NCBI GenBank assembly: GCA_903870275.1
Contig: CAIQCK010000034.1
Coordinates: forward strand, 1-64,000
Direction: 5' to 3'
Source: an uncultured bacterium
Lineage (GTDB): Bacteria; Verrucomicrobiota; Verrucomicrobiia; CAIQCK01
DNA: 64,000 nucleotides
Below are positions 35,115-44,103 of this stretch, piece by piece. A model generated the notes under the pieces. That model had not been told where the DNA came from, made no database searches, and saw only the letters and a program-made list of their open reading frames with translations. Position numbers and translations under genes: made by a program. The stretch's first letter is position 1, and each line of letters opens with the position of its first letter.

Positions 35115-36836
35115 TCAGTCCAAATGCCGAAGGAACTGTTTTGCAGCCTCCACGAAAGGCGACAGCGGCGGAACTTCGTTCGGATCAATGATGCAGTCAA
35201 TGACGGTGGTCTTGCCCGAAGCAATTGCTTCCGGCAGGAGGCGTTTGAGTTCGCCGGGCTTCTCGACCACGTGCCCCACCGCGCCCAAGCCTTCCGCCAC
35301 TTTCGCCGCGTTGATTTTGCGAAACCGGGTGGCGACGGTGTTCTGACCCAGGCTGAAGGTCTGGAGATCATGAACCAAGCCGAGCTTCTGGTTGTTCAAG
35401 ATGACATAAACCACCGGGATGTCATTATGGACCGCCGTGGCGATTTCCATGCCGTTCATGAGGAAGCAGCCGTCGCCGGCAAGACAAACCACGGGACGCC
35501 GGCCGGCCGCCAGTTTGCCTCCGACCGCCGCGGCAATCCCATAGCCCATGGTGAGCATGCCGAACGGTGTGATGACCGAGCCGGGCCGACGAAACTTCAT
35601 GTAGTGGATCACCCAGTTGATCGAATTGCCCACGTCCACAAAGAGAATCGCATCGTCGGGCAGGGTTTCTTGCAGCTCCCGAATGATGCGCTGGGGTTTG
35701 AGCGGCACGCTGTCCGAATCGAGTTTCGCCGGATCGAGGCACGTGCCCACTTTGGCCCGGAGTTCTTCCACGGCCTTCACCCGCTCTTCCCATTGCGTCT
35801 GGCTCCCGGCGAGATGACGCAACACGCGAAACGCAATCTCATTGGCGATGGTGCGCGCGTCGCCAACCAGCGGAATCTGCGTGAGGTAGTTCTTGCCGAT
35901 TTCGGCCGGATCAATATTGACGTGGATAAGGCATTTCGACGGCGCCAGACGCGGGTCCCACGACAGGGTGGTCATTTGATTCAAACTCGCCCCCACGACG
36001 AGGAGCACGTCCGTCTGGCCGGACCGCAGGTAGTTTTCCGCCAGTGGCGAGCCGCATAGACCCAGCACGCCCAGCGCCAGCGGATGGTCCTCGGGGAACG
36101 CGCCCTTGGCCTTGGGCGTGGTGGCCACGGGCAGGTTGAGCATCTCCGCGAGTTCCTTCAGGTCGTCACAGGCCCCGGAAGAGATGGCGCCGGAACCAAT
36201 CAGCATGGCGGGATGCCGGGCCTGAACGAGTTGTTCGGCAGCATCAATCACCAATCGCCGGTCGAAGTATTCCGCTGGCACGCGAAAGGTGGAGGTGGCC
36301 ACGGCGTCAAATTCGATCTCCGCCATCTGAATGTCCTTGGGCAGGCTGAGATGGACGGGCCCTTTCTTGCCTGTCATGGCCACGCGCAGCGCGGCCTGCA
36401 AATCCTCGACCGCCTTGTGCCGGGAGATGATCATGCTCGAGTGTTTGGTGATCGGCTCGAACATCTTGACCGAGTCAATGCCTTCCTTGGAAGAATCCTG
36501 AAAGGCGCCTTTGCCATACATGGAAGTCTCGACCTGGCCGGTCAGAACAAGGATCGGCACATTGTCCATGTAGGCGTTGGCCACACCGCTGACGAGGTTG
36601 GTGGCGCCGGGACCGGAGGTGGCAAAGCAGGCGCCAAACCCGCCTTTGACGCGCGCGTAGCCATCCGCCATGAAGGCCGCGCCCTCCTCGTGTTTGGCCA
36701 GGATGGGGCGAACGACCTTGTTGCGGTTCGTGGCGGCCAGCAGCGGCACGATGGTGGTGCCTGGAATTCCGAACATGTATTCCACACCCTCGGATTCCAA
36801 AAACTTCAGGATGACGTCGGCAACCGTGGTTTTCAT
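35115..36836 (-). CDS. ThDP-dependent enzyme, acetolactate-synthase-like large subunit
   Basis: A 573-aa three-domain ThDP enzyme. The catalytic Glu is E50 in KHEEGAAFMADGYAR. The central domain with GSGAISSG and the C-terminal ThDP motif GDGCFLMNG...NN (about 435-465) are intact. It resembles acetolactate synthase/oxoacid decarboxylases. There is no ilvN regulatory subunit nearby and ilvC is 20 kb away, so valine/isoleucine synthesis is doubtful; sulfopyruvate-, benzoylformate- or oxalyl-type activities are possible. It sits 19 bp downstream of a STAS antagonist gene and 94 bp upstream of a SpoIIE-type phosphatase, which suggests a signalling-linked metabolic role, but the connection is unexplained. 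Confidence 0.82.
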   Translation of the reverse strand: MKTTVADVILKFLESEGVEYMFGIPGTTIVPLLAATNRNKVVRPILAKHEEGAAFMADGYARVKGGFGACFATSGPGATNLVSGVANAYMDNVPILVLTGQVETSMYGKGAFQDSSKEGIDSVKMFEPITKHSSMIISRHKAVEDLQAALRVAMTGKKGPVHLSLPKDIQMAEIEFDAVATSTFRVPAEYFDRRLVIDAAEQLVQARHPAMLIGSGAISSGACDDLKELAEMLNLPVATTPKAKGAFPEDHPLALGVLGLCGSPLAENYLRSGQTDVLLVVGASLNQMTTLSWDPRLAPSKCLIHVNIDPAEIGKNYLTQIPLVGDARTIANEIAFRVLRHLAGSQTQWEERVKAVEELRAKVGTCLDPAKLDSDSVPLKPQRIIRELQETLPDDAILFVDVGNSINWVIHYMKFRRPGSVITPFGMLTMGYGIAAAVGGKLAAGRRPVVCLAGDGCFLMNGMEIATAVHNDIPVVYVILNNQKLGLVHDLQTFSLGQNTVATRFRKINAAKVAEGLGAVGHVVEKPGELKRLLPEAIASGKTTVIDCIIDPNEVPPLSPFVEAAKQFLRHLD

Positions 36837-36855
36837 GGGGAGAAAAGATCAGAGG

Positions 36856-37188
36856 TCAGGCCGCGCTCTGTGCGGCTTCTTCGACGGATGGGAACACAGG
36901 AATAATATTGGTGAATCCAGCAGTCTCCAGAACTTCATAGACATATCCGGTCTTGGCGCACACGATCAGCAACTGGCCTCCGGCCTTTTTGAGCGCCTTG
37001 GCCACGACCAACAGCACGCGCAGTCCGGCACTGGAGATGTATTTGGTCGCGGCGCAATCGCAAATGATGTTGCGCGCGCCGCCGGCTACAATGGCCTGGA
37101 GGGTGGCTTCAATGTCTCGAGACGAGAGAGAGTCAACCCGTTCTAATAACTTGACGACGGTGGCGTTGGGCAGGTTTTGAGTCTCCAT
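36856..37188 (-). CDS. STAS-domain anti-sigma-factor antagonist
   Basis: A 110-aa single-domain STAS protein (SpoIIAA/RsbV fold). The phosphoacceptor region reads TKYISSAGLRVL, with S53 aligning with SpoIIAA Ser58. In partner switching the unphosphorylated form binds an RsbW-type kinase and frees its target; phosphorylation by the kinase and dephosphorylation by a SpoIIE phosphatase set the balance. Both partner types flank it in the same operon. The start is well supported by GAGGTGA just upstream. Confidence 0.92.
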   Translation of the reverse strand: METQNLPNATVVKLLERVDSLSSRDIEATLQAIVAGGARNIICDCAATKYISSAGLRVLLVVAKALKKAGGQLLIVCAKTGYVYEVLETAGFTNIIPVFPSVEEAAQSAA

Positions 37189-37320
37189 AAATCACCTCAA
37201 TCCGATCGCCGCAAAAAGAACACGACCCGGAGTCGCTGGGGTGCGGCTGATGCTCGCCAGTCTGAGCGTTGCCACGAAGGCTGACAAGGGAAATATCGAG
37301 CCATCACCCGCCGTGCGCCC

Positions 37321-37746
37321 TCAGCATCGAATGGCAATGATGAGGCGGTTGCGTCCGTCGCGGCGTTCGTAGCGCATGTCTTCAGCGAACTTGCGGACCA
37401 GATGAATTCCAAGGCCGCCGGGGGTGCGTTGTTCGGCCGGAAGATGGACGTCCGGATCCGGGGCGGTGAGGGGATTGAACTCGTGGCCGTCGTCTTCGAT
37501 GGTCAGGACAAGCCGTTGGGGCAAAACTTCCACGCGCAGTAATATTTCGTGTGTGGCGTCGTCCTTGTAGCCGAACTTGAGAGTATTCGTGACCATCTCC
37601 TCGATGGCGAGGTTGGCGACGTAAGACGCCTGTCCGTTGACGCCGTGCGCTTCGATGAAGCGCATGGCCTCTTCCGTCACACGGCCAAGATCGGGCAGAC
37701 TGTTTGGGAAGCGGCGTTCAAAAACGTTTGGCGGCTCCGTGTTCAT
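37321..37746 (-). CDS. RsbW/SpoIIAB-like serine kinase (HATPase_c_2)
   Basis: About 141 aa with the GHKL ATPase motifs: N-box IEEMVTNTLKFGY, G1 IEDDGHEFNP and G2 TPGGLGIHLVRKFAED. It lacks a histidine-kinase dimerisation domain, as expected for an anti-sigma or STAS-directed Ser/Thr kinase. The start could be 37746 or the ATG at 37767; the latter overlaps a GAGGAG that would serve the former at 13-nt spacing. First gene of a minus-strand operon (kinase, STAS, ThDP enzyme, phosphatase) divergent from the ABC-transporter operon. No sigma factor gene lies in the window, so the final target is unknown. Confidence 0.87.
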   Translation of the reverse strand: MNTEPPNVFERRFPNSLPDLGRVTEEAMRFIEAHGVNGQASYVANLAIEEMVTNTLKFGYKDDATHEILLRVEVLPQRLVLTIEDDGHEFNPLTAPDPDVHLPAEQRTPGGLGIHLVRKFAEDMRYERRDGRNRLIIAIRC

Positions 37747-38040
37747 CGAAACAGGCGATCTCCTCATTCACGGTCCGGCACACAAGGTCCCGGACGCTTT
37801 GCGAGCCAGGCAGATCGCGCTTGCGGGTTTCTGCGCTGGCCTTGACATGGTGTTTTAATGGACGCAGCCAGTCTATGAGTCCCGCGATGAACCGACAACC
37901 GAAAAGAGCGCGGCGCAGATTCTCCATCCTGGCGCCCGCCGTTGCCGGTTGATCATGCGTGGCAGTCGGGGGACGGTTGCGCTTGCTTCCGGTGGCGCAA
38001 ATCAAGTATCAGTTTTGTCCACGGCTTCAACGCGAATATA
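37747..38040. other. Divergent control region between the two signalling operons
   Basis: These 294 bp separate the kinase gene (minus) from the substrate-binding protein gene (plus). It should hold both promoters. A TTGACA at 37844-37849 on the plus strand has no good -10 partner. No clear operator palindrome was found. No gene is credible inside it. Confidence 0.4.
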
Positions 38041-40995
38041 ATGCAAGTTCTCAAACGAATCCTGCTGTCGCTGGTCCTGCTGGGAGCGGCGGCATCGACG
38101 CTGCTGCTGTCCGATCTCCACTCGCGAGAAGGTGAGCGCGCCAAAAACCAGTCGATCCGGACCAGGATTCCTGTGGCGATGCTCAAGCACGCCTCGAACC
38201 TGTTGCTGGACGAGGTCGAGCGCGGCGTACTGCAGAAGCTCGCCGCCGAAGGTTACAAGGACGGCGAGCAAATCGCGTTGCAACGGTTCACCGCCGAGGG
38301 GGATTTGCCCACCGCAAACGCCATTGCCCAACATGTCGCGGACGGCAGTTTCAAGCTGGCCATTACCATCAGCACGCTCTCGCTCCAATGCGTGGCCAAC
38401 GCCAACAAGAACGGCCGCGTCATTCACGTCTTCGGCGGTGTGACGGATCCGGCCGGCGCGGGCGTGGGTATTCAGCAAATGAACTCGACCAACAAGCCGC
38501 CGTGGCTGGCCGGCATCGGCACGTTCCAGCCCGTGGAACAAATCTTCCGCGAGGCCAAGCGGCTATGGCCCGGCTTGAAAGTCGTCGGCGTGGTGTGGAA
38601 CCCCGCCGAGCGCAACTCGGAGGCCTGCACGCTCAAGGCCCGCCAGATTTGCCGCGAACTGGGCATGGAACTTCTCGAAGCGAACGTGGACCAGAGCAAG
38701 GACGTGCGCGAGGCCGCCGATTCGCTGGTGTCCCGCGGCGCGCAGGCATTCTGGACCGGGGCGGATGTCACCGTAATGAGCGCCACCGCCGCGCTGTGCG
38801 AAACGGCCCTCAAGGCGAAAGTTCCCGTCTTCTCCAACACCAGCGGTCAGGTGCGTGAAGGCACGCTGTTCGATCTTGGCGCGAACTATCTGGAGGTGGG
38901 CCAGCGCATCGCTGAAATCGCCTCCGCCATCCTCGGCGGACAGAATCCCGCGACCATGGTCGTCACCAACTTCATGCCGGAGCGGGTCATGCTGAACAAG
39001 CAGGTCCTGAAAAAGATGCGCGACCCGTGGCGATTCACCGACGACATTGTTTCACGCGCCGCCTTGATCCTTGGCAAGGATGGCAGCGTCGAAAAAGATA
39101 TCAGCAAGTCCGCATCGGCTGCCGCCGTGCCCGGGCCGCGCGCTGTTGTTTCACCGACGGAGCATCCGTTCAAGATTGGCCTTGCCTACTTCGGCCCCGA
39201 TGAGGGCACGGACAGCGCCATCGCTGGGCTGATGGACGGGTTGCGCAAACTCGGAATTGTCGAGGGGCGCAACCTCACGGTTCAAAAGGTCCACGCCAAC
39301 GGCGAGATTAGCGGCATCCCAACCATGATCCAATCGCTCGAAGCGGGTGACGTGGACGTCATCGTTCCGTTTTCGACGCCGGTGATCACTGGCGCTTGCG
39401 CCACCGTGCGCCGCAAGCCGGTCGTGTTCACCTATTGCTCCGACCCGATTGCCGCCGGCACGGGCAGGAGTTTCGAGGATCACCTGCCGTTTGTGACCGG
39501 CATCGGCTCCTTCCCGCCCGTCGAGGACGGGGTCGCCGTGTTGAAGCTGATCTTCCCCAAGCTCCAGCGGCTCGGCACGCTCTACAATAACGCCGAGGCC
39601 AATTCGGTGAAGGTCGTTTCGGTGCTGCGCGAGATCTGCGGCAAGAACGGCATCCAACTGATCGAGGCCATCGCCAACAATACGAGCGAGGTGGTGCAAG
39701 CGGCGCAATCGCTCGGCGCTCGCGGCGCGGAGGCGGTGTATCTTCCCGGCGACAATACCGCTTACCAGGCGTTCGATGGTCTTGTGGGCCAACTGACCAC
39801 GGCAAAAATCCCGTTGGTGATTGATGCGCCGGAATACAGCCATCGCGGCGCACTGGCGGTGGTGGGCGTCGGCTACTACCAGAGCGGTGTTGCCGCCGCC
39901 GAGCCGTTGGCGCGCGTGCTGCGGGGCGAGACGCCGGCAAAGATTCCGATGCGAAATGTCACGGACAAGAAGGTGATCTTCAACCAGGACGTGGCGCGCA
40001 AACTGGCTGTGCGATTCCCGCCGGAGGTGCTGGCCATGCAAACGGTTGAAACGCCCGCCGCAACCCCGGCCGCGCCACCGCTGGCAAAACCCTGGCTGAT
40101 TCAGCAGGTGTCTTACATCGAATCGGTCCTGGTAGAAGACGCGATGCATGGATTTGCAGACGGTTTGAAGGAGGCGGGTTTGAGAGAGGGAACAGATTTC
40201 AAGATCAAGACACTCAGCGCGCAAGGCGACATGGCCTCTTTGGGCATGCTTTACGATTCCGCCAAAACCGCCAATGTTGATCTTTACATGGTCTATGGCA
40301 CGCCGACGCTCCAGACCGCCGTCCAGAAAGTCCGGAACACGCCCGTCATGTTTACGGTGGTGGCAGACCCGTTCGTGGCGGGCGCGGGCAAGTCCGACCA
40401 GGACCATCTGCCGAACATCACCGGCGTTTACACGCTAGGCCCCTATCGAGAGATGGCGGAGTTGTTGCGAACACACTTCCCGCAGATCAAGCGCGTCGGC
40501 ACGTTGTTTTGTCCCGCGGAGGTCAACTCGGTGGTTAACAAGTACATGTTCACCCGCGAAGCCGTCCGCTGCGGGTTGACGGTGGAGACCGTTGCGGCCA
40601 ATACCGCGAGCGAGTTGCCCGACGCGGCGATGGCCTTGTGCGGCCGCCACATTGATGCTGTGGTTCAGGTCATTGACAACCTTTCCAGCGCCGGCTTTCC
40701 CACCATCGCGCGGGCGGCGGCGCAAGCGCGGTTGCCCGTGTTCGCCTGCCACGGTGACGGCGTCAAACATGGCGCGGCAGTCGCCTTGGCGCGCGACTAT
40801 TACGACGCGGGGCGCGAAACGGCGCTCAAGGCGGCGCGCGTGATGCGCGGCGAAAGCCCGGCGCAGATTCCGTTTTCACCGCCGACCAAGGTGCTGAAGC
40901 TGGTAAACCTGAAGAGCGCCCAAGACAGCCATCTGGTCATTCCCGAAGCATGGCTTCGAGAAGCAAAACAAGTCACCGGCACGACCCAACCTTGA
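38041..40995 (+). CDS. ABC substrate-binding protein with three tandem domains
   Basis: A 984-aa exported protein with a hydrophobic signal/anchor at about 5-25. It contains three successive copies of the periplasmic binding domain of the TrpX/COG2984 type (ABC_sub_bind), at about 41-345, 378-668 and 685-980, separated by Pro/Ala linkers. Each has the family landmarks: a start like IGLAYFGPDEG, a block with VFTYCSDP or FTVVADPFVAGAG, and a GTLFCPAEVNS-like segment. Family members are usually about 320 aa with one domain and bind aromatic amino acids or related compounds; three in one chain is unusual. No Shine-Dalgarno sequence is clear at 38041. It heads the operon with STAS fusion, permease, ATPase and kinases, so it probably delivers ligands or senses them. 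Confidence 0.88.
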   Translation: MQVLKRILLSLVLLGAAASTLLLSDLHSREGERAKNQSIRTRIPVAMLKHASNLLLDEVERGVLQKLAAEGYKDGEQIALQRFTAEGDLPTANAIAQHVADGSFKLAITISTLSLQCVANANKNGRVIHVFGGVTDPAGAGVGIQQMNSTNKPPWLAGIGTFQPVEQIFREAKRLWPGLKVVGVVWNPAERNSEACTLKARQICRELGMELLEANVDQSKDVREAADSLVSRGAQAFWTGADVTVMSATAALCETALKAKVPVFSNTSGQVREGTLFDLGANYLEVGQRIAEIASAILGGQNPATMVVTNFMPERVMLNKQVLKKMRDPWRFTDDIVSRAALILGKDGSVEKDISKSASAAAVPGPRAVVSPTEHPFKIGLAYFGPDEGTDSAIAGLMDGLRKLGIVEGRNLTVQKVHANGEISGIPTMIQSLEAGDVDVIVPFSTPVITGACATVRRKPVVFTYCSDPIAAGTGRSFEDHLPFVTGIGSFPPVEDGVAVLKLIFPKLQRLGTLYNNAEANSVKVVSVLREICGKNGIQLIEAIANNTSEVVQAAQSLGARGAEAVYLPGDNTAYQAFDGLVGQLTTAKIPLVIDAPEYSHRGALAVVGVGYYQSGVAAAEPLARVLRGETPAKIPMRNVTDKKVIFNQDVARKLAVRFPPEVLAMQTVETPAATPAAPPLAKPWLIQQVSYIESVLVEDAMHGFADGLKEAGLREGTDFKIKTLSAQGDMASLGMLYDSAKTANVDLYMVYGTPTLQTAVQKVRNTPVMFTVVADPFVAGAGKSDQDHLPNITGVYTLGPYREMAELLRTHFPQIKRVGTLFCPAEVNSVVNKYMFTREAVRCGLTVETVAANTASELPDAAMALCGRHIDAVVQVIDNLSSAGFPTIARAAAQARLPVFACHGDGVKHGAAVALARDYYDAGRETALKAARVMRGESPAQIPFSPPTKVLKLVNLKSAQDSHLVIPEAWLREAKQVTGTTQP

Positions 40996-41007
40996 CCCGC
41001 GCCGCCT

Positions 41008-42258
41008 ATGGAAATCACCCGCACAGCCCGCGCCGACCAATTCGAGATCAAGCTGAAAGGCCGGATGGACGCCATGTGGAGCGACCACGTCGCCAGCGCG
41101 CTGGCCGAATGCGTGCGCGGCGGGCAACACGCCATCGCGGTAGACATGGCGGAAGTGGATTACATCAGCTCTGCCGGCATTCGCATCCTCGTGCTCTACG
41201 CACGGCAGATCAAGGGCATCCAGGGGCGGTTTGTTGTCATTAATGCTTCAGTCAACGTCCGGAAGGTTCTGGAGCTAGCCGGACTCAAGGCGCTGCTGCA
41301 CGCCGAAGGCGGACTGGCAGCGAAATCGCCGACCACCGCCACCGAACCTTGCGCGCGGAAAATCGCATTCCCGCAAGCCGGCGCGATGGCGAATGTGTTC
41401 GATTTGCAGGAAGGCGCGGTGCTGCGCGTTCAAGGGCTCGGCAACCCCGTGCCGTGGCTCGAAGGCAGGGCGCAGCCCGACGCGTATTCTGCGATTGAGT
41501 TCCCCGCCAACGTCATGGGCATCGGCCTGGGCGCTTTCAGTTCCGGCGATCCATCGGACACCGGGCACTTCGGGGAATTTCTTGCCGCCGCAGGGGCCGC
41601 GGTTTGCCAGCCGGCCGACGGTTCGAACAAGCCCGACTACATGCTGGTCCAGGGCGCGCTGACCCCGGCGATGAAGGTGGCTTATGGCATGTCCGGACGC
41701 GGCGCTTTCGCGCGACTGGTGCGGTTCGACAAGGGCGCGCCGCATTCGAGTTTGCCGCTGAGTGCCGTTGCGAAGACCTGTCTGGAGGCCGTCAACAGCG
41801 ACGCCGTTGGCATCGTCATGGTGGCGGAGACGGCTGCATTGGTGGGCGCGTCGCTCCAAAAAACTCCGTCGAGCCAGACGGCAGAAGGCCATGCGAAGAA
41901 CATCTTCGCCTTTCCCGAAATTCGCGACTGGCTGAGCTTCACCGCTGAGGCGGCATTTGCCAATTCCACTTGTCTCATCGTCGGCTTCGCTGCCAGCAAG
42001 GCCCGCAGTTCCGGTTTCAATCTGCTCAAGCCGCTGGTGGCGTCGGGTGAACTTTACGGCCATTTTCACGCGGCGGCGTTTCCGTATCGTCCGTTGCGCA
42101 AAGGCAAGGTGGACCTGAGCGAAGCCGTCCAGCCACTGTTTGAGACCGAGAACGTCCTCGGCCTGCTGCATCTCCTGAACGATTGGCGTGAGGTCAGCGG
42201 CGCGGGCGAGAGCCGTTTCCTGCGCGGCGCCTGCTGGTGCGCGCCGTTGGCGACCTGA
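41008..42258 (+). CDS. STAS domain fused to an uncharacterised domain
   Basis: A 416-aa cytosolic protein. Residues 1-100 are a STAS domain with VDYISSAGIRIL; S55 aligns with the phosphoacceptor Ser. After a linker (about 101-118) comes a domain of about 295 residues that I do not recognise; it has PANVMGIGLGAFSSGDPSDTG (split here by nothing, residues about 170-190), several conserved-looking Gly/Pro turns, and ends in RGACWCAPL. It lies between the substrate-binding protein and the permease, 13 bp from each, so it must belong to the transporter or its control. A plausible reading is that STAS phosphorylation by the RsbW-like kinase of the divergent operon gates the transporter. The C-terminal role is unknown. 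Confidence 0.75.
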   Translation: MEITRTARADQFEIKLKGRMDAMWSDHVASALAECVRGGQHAIAVDMAEVDYISSAGIRILVLYARQIKGIQGRFVVINASVNVRKVLELAGLKALLHAEGGLAAKSPTTATEPCARKIAFPQAGAMANVFDLQEGAVLRVQGLGNPVPWLEGRAQPDAYSAIEFPANVMGIGLGAFSSGDPSDTGHFGEFLAAAGAAVCQPADGSNKPDYMLVQGALTPAMKVAYGMSGRGAFARLVRFDKGAPHSSLPLSAVAKTCLEAVNSDAVGIVMVAETAALVGASLQKTPSSQTAEGHAKNIFAFPEIRDWLSFTAEAAFANSTCLIVGFAASKARSSGFNLLKPLVASGELYGHFHAAAFPYRPLRKGKVDLSEAVQPLFETENVLGLLHLLNDWREVSGAGESRFLRGACWCAPLAT

Positions 42259-42271
42259 ACTAAAAACTGTC

Positions 42272-43216
42272 ATGACCCTGTTGCTTGGAGCACTGACTAT
42301 CGGCCTGATCCTGTCGCTGTTGGCGCTGGGCGTCTATATCAGCTACCGCGTTTTCGACATTGCCGATATCACCGTGGATGGATCCATCACGTTCGGCGCG
42401 GCCATCTGCGCCGTGTTGCTTGTCAACCGGGTCAATCCGCTGCTCGCCACGTTTGCCGGCTTTTCCGGGGGCGTGTTGGCGGGCACCGTCACTGGCATCT
42501 TGCAGGCGAAGTTCAAGATCAACCCACTGCTGTCGGGCATCCTGGTCATGACGGGCCTTTACTCGGTGAATCTGCACGTCATGGGCAAGAGCAACATCCC
42601 GCTCCTGTCGGCCGGCAGTTTAACCACGTGGGCGGACACGGCGGGCCAGGCATGGTTCGGCTCGCAGGAGGTCAATGTCATAGGCTGGATGATCAGTGCG
42701 CGCGACCTCGTCACATTGATCATGGTCATCGTCATCATCATAGTCGCCTGTCTGGCTCTGTATTGGTTCTTACGCACCGACCTGGGCACGGCCATGCGCG
42801 CTTCGGGCGACAATCCGCAAATGGTTCGCGCCTTGGGCGTCAACGTCGAACGTTACCGCATCATGGGCCTGGCGCTCTCCAACGGCCTCGTCGCGCTCTC
42901 CGGCGCGTTGCTGGCCCAGTATCAAGGCTTTGCTGACGCGCAAATGGGCATCGGCACGATCGTCTGGGGTCTGGCCAGTGTCATCATCGGCGAGTCGCTC
43001 ACCGGCTCGCGCAGCCTCGGTCTGGCAATTTACGGGGCGATCGCAGGGTCCGTGCTATTCCGATTGCTCGTCGCCATCGCGCTGCGCTGGGGATTGAACC
43101 CGAACGACCTCAAGCTGGTGACGGCGTTGTTCGTTTTCGCGGCGCTGGTGCTGCCGCGACTGTTGAAACGAAGGAAACATTCCGCCGCCGTCGCCAAGCC
43201 GCAAAAACAGCCCTAA
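42272..43216 (+). CDS. ABC transporter permease, TrpY/COG4120 type
   Basis: A 314-aa integral membrane protein with about eight hydrophobic segments from residue 4 onward (LLLGALTIGLILSLLALGVY, then segments near 45, 70, 95, 165, 220, 260 and 290). It matches branched-chain/sugar-type (BPD_transp_2) permeases; DITVDGSITFGAAICAVL and ALGVNVERYRIMGLALSNGL are characteristic of the branch paired with COG2984 binding proteins. The start at 42272 is chosen because the hydrophobic N-terminus begins there and the upstream part overlaps the STAS gene. The ATPase gene follows 8 bp downstream. Basic C-terminal tail (KRRKHSAAVAKPQKQ). Confidence 0.92.
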   Translation: MTLLLGALTIGLILSLLALGVYISYRVFDIADITVDGSITFGAAICAVLLVNRVNPLLATFAGFSGGVLAGTVTGILQAKFKINPLLSGILVMTGLYSVNLHVMGKSNIPLLSAGSLTTWADTAGQAWFGSQEVNVIGWMISARDLVTLIMVIVIIIVACLALYWFLRTDLGTAMRASGDNPQMVRALGVNVERYRIMGLALSNGLVALSGALLAQYQGFADAQMGIGTIVWGLASVIIGESLTGSRSLGLAIYGAIAGSVLFRLLVAIALRWGLNPNDLKLVTALFVFAALVLPRLLKRRKHSAAVAKPQKQP

Positions 43217-43224
43217 GGGATGCC

Positions 43225-44037
43225 ATGCTTACCATCCGCAACATCCGCAAGACCTTCAACGCCGGCACCGTCAATGAGGTTCGCGCACTGCGCGGCGTCA
43301 GCATCGACATTCCCGATGGAGCGTTTCTGGTCATTCTCGGCGGCAACGGCTCTGGCAAATCCACCCTCTTGAACGCCGTCGCTGGCGCCTACCCGCTGGA
43401 CGAAGGCGAGATTCACCTCGCTGGCCACAATGTCACGCGCTGGCAGGAACATCAACGCGCGCGGCTGATCGGGCGCGTTTTTCAAAACCCGTTTACCGGC
43501 ACCGCGCCGAACATGTCCATCGCCGAAAACTTCGCGCTCGCCGCCCGGCGCGGCCAGAAACGCGGATTGCGCTGGGCGCTCTCAAAGGGTCTTTTGAACG
43601 ATCTGCGCGATCAGGTAAAACAGTTGAGAATGGGCCTCGAAGACCGGCTCGACAACTCCATCGGCACCCTTTCCGGCGGCCAACGGCAGGCGCTCACGCT
43701 TCTGATGGCCACGTGGATCAAACCGACGCTGCTGTTGCTCGACGAACACACCGCCGCGCTCGACCCCAAGACCGCCGACCAGCTCATCCGCGTCACCGAG
43801 GAAATCGTCACCCGCCACAAGCTCACCACACTCATGGTGACGCACTCCATGCAGCAGGCCGTCAACCTCGGCGACCTCATCGTCATGATGCACCGGGGTT
43901 CTGTGGCCTACCGATTCGAAGGCGCAGACAAGCAACGGCTGCGCGTCGAGGACCTGCTGGCACGCTTCGAAGAATTGCGCCGGCGGGAAATGCTGGACGA
44001 AAGCGTCGCGAATTTGCTAGAGGAAACCTACATTTAG
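43225..44037 (+). CDS. ABC transporter ATP-binding protein, COG1101 type
   Basis: A 270-aa ABC ATPase. Walker A is GGNGSGKSTLL (about 38-48), the signature LSGGQRQALTL, Walker B LLLLDEHTAALDP with catalytic Glu, and the H-loop MVTHSM. LDEHTAALDPKTA is characteristic of the ATPases paired with TrpX-like systems. It powers import through the permease encoded just upstream. AAGGGA precedes the ATG. The downstream STAS gene starts 66 bp later with a small hairpin between. Confidence 0.95.
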   Translation: MLTIRNIRKTFNAGTVNEVRALRGVSIDIPDGAFLVILGGNGSGKSTLLNAVAGAYPLDEGEIHLAGHNVTRWQEHQRARLIGRVFQNPFTGTAPNMSIAENFALAARRGQKRGLRWALSKGLLNDLRDQVKQLRMGLEDRLDNSIGTLSGGQRQALTLLMATWIKPTLLLLDEHTAALDPKTADQLIRVTEEIVTRHKLTTLMVTHSMQQAVNLGDLIVMMHRGSVAYRFEGADKQRLRVEDLLARFEELRRREMLDESVANLLEETYI

Positions 44038-44069
44038 GTAGAACGTCCATGCAACAAGCCCATGCAAAC

Positions 44070-44087
44070 CTCCCGTTGAACCGGGAG
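44070..44087 (+). other. Intercistronic hairpin
   Basis: CTCCCG (44070-44075) pairs with CGGGAG (44082-44087) around a 6-nt loop, between the ATPase and STAS genes. No T-run follows, so it is not a terminator; it may mark an RNA-processing or stability site. Confidence 0.35.
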
Positions 44088-44103
44088 TAGCGAAAGGAAA
44101 TCC

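Noticed and set aside
35115-36836. ilvB as partner of ilvC
   Set aside because: No ilvN next to it, 20 kb from ilvC, and embedded in a signalling operon.
38037-38042. Perfect TATAAT with TTGTCC 16 nt upstream at the start of the substrate-binding protein gene
   Set aside because: The -10 box overlaps the ATG, so the transcript would start inside the signal peptide and lose it.
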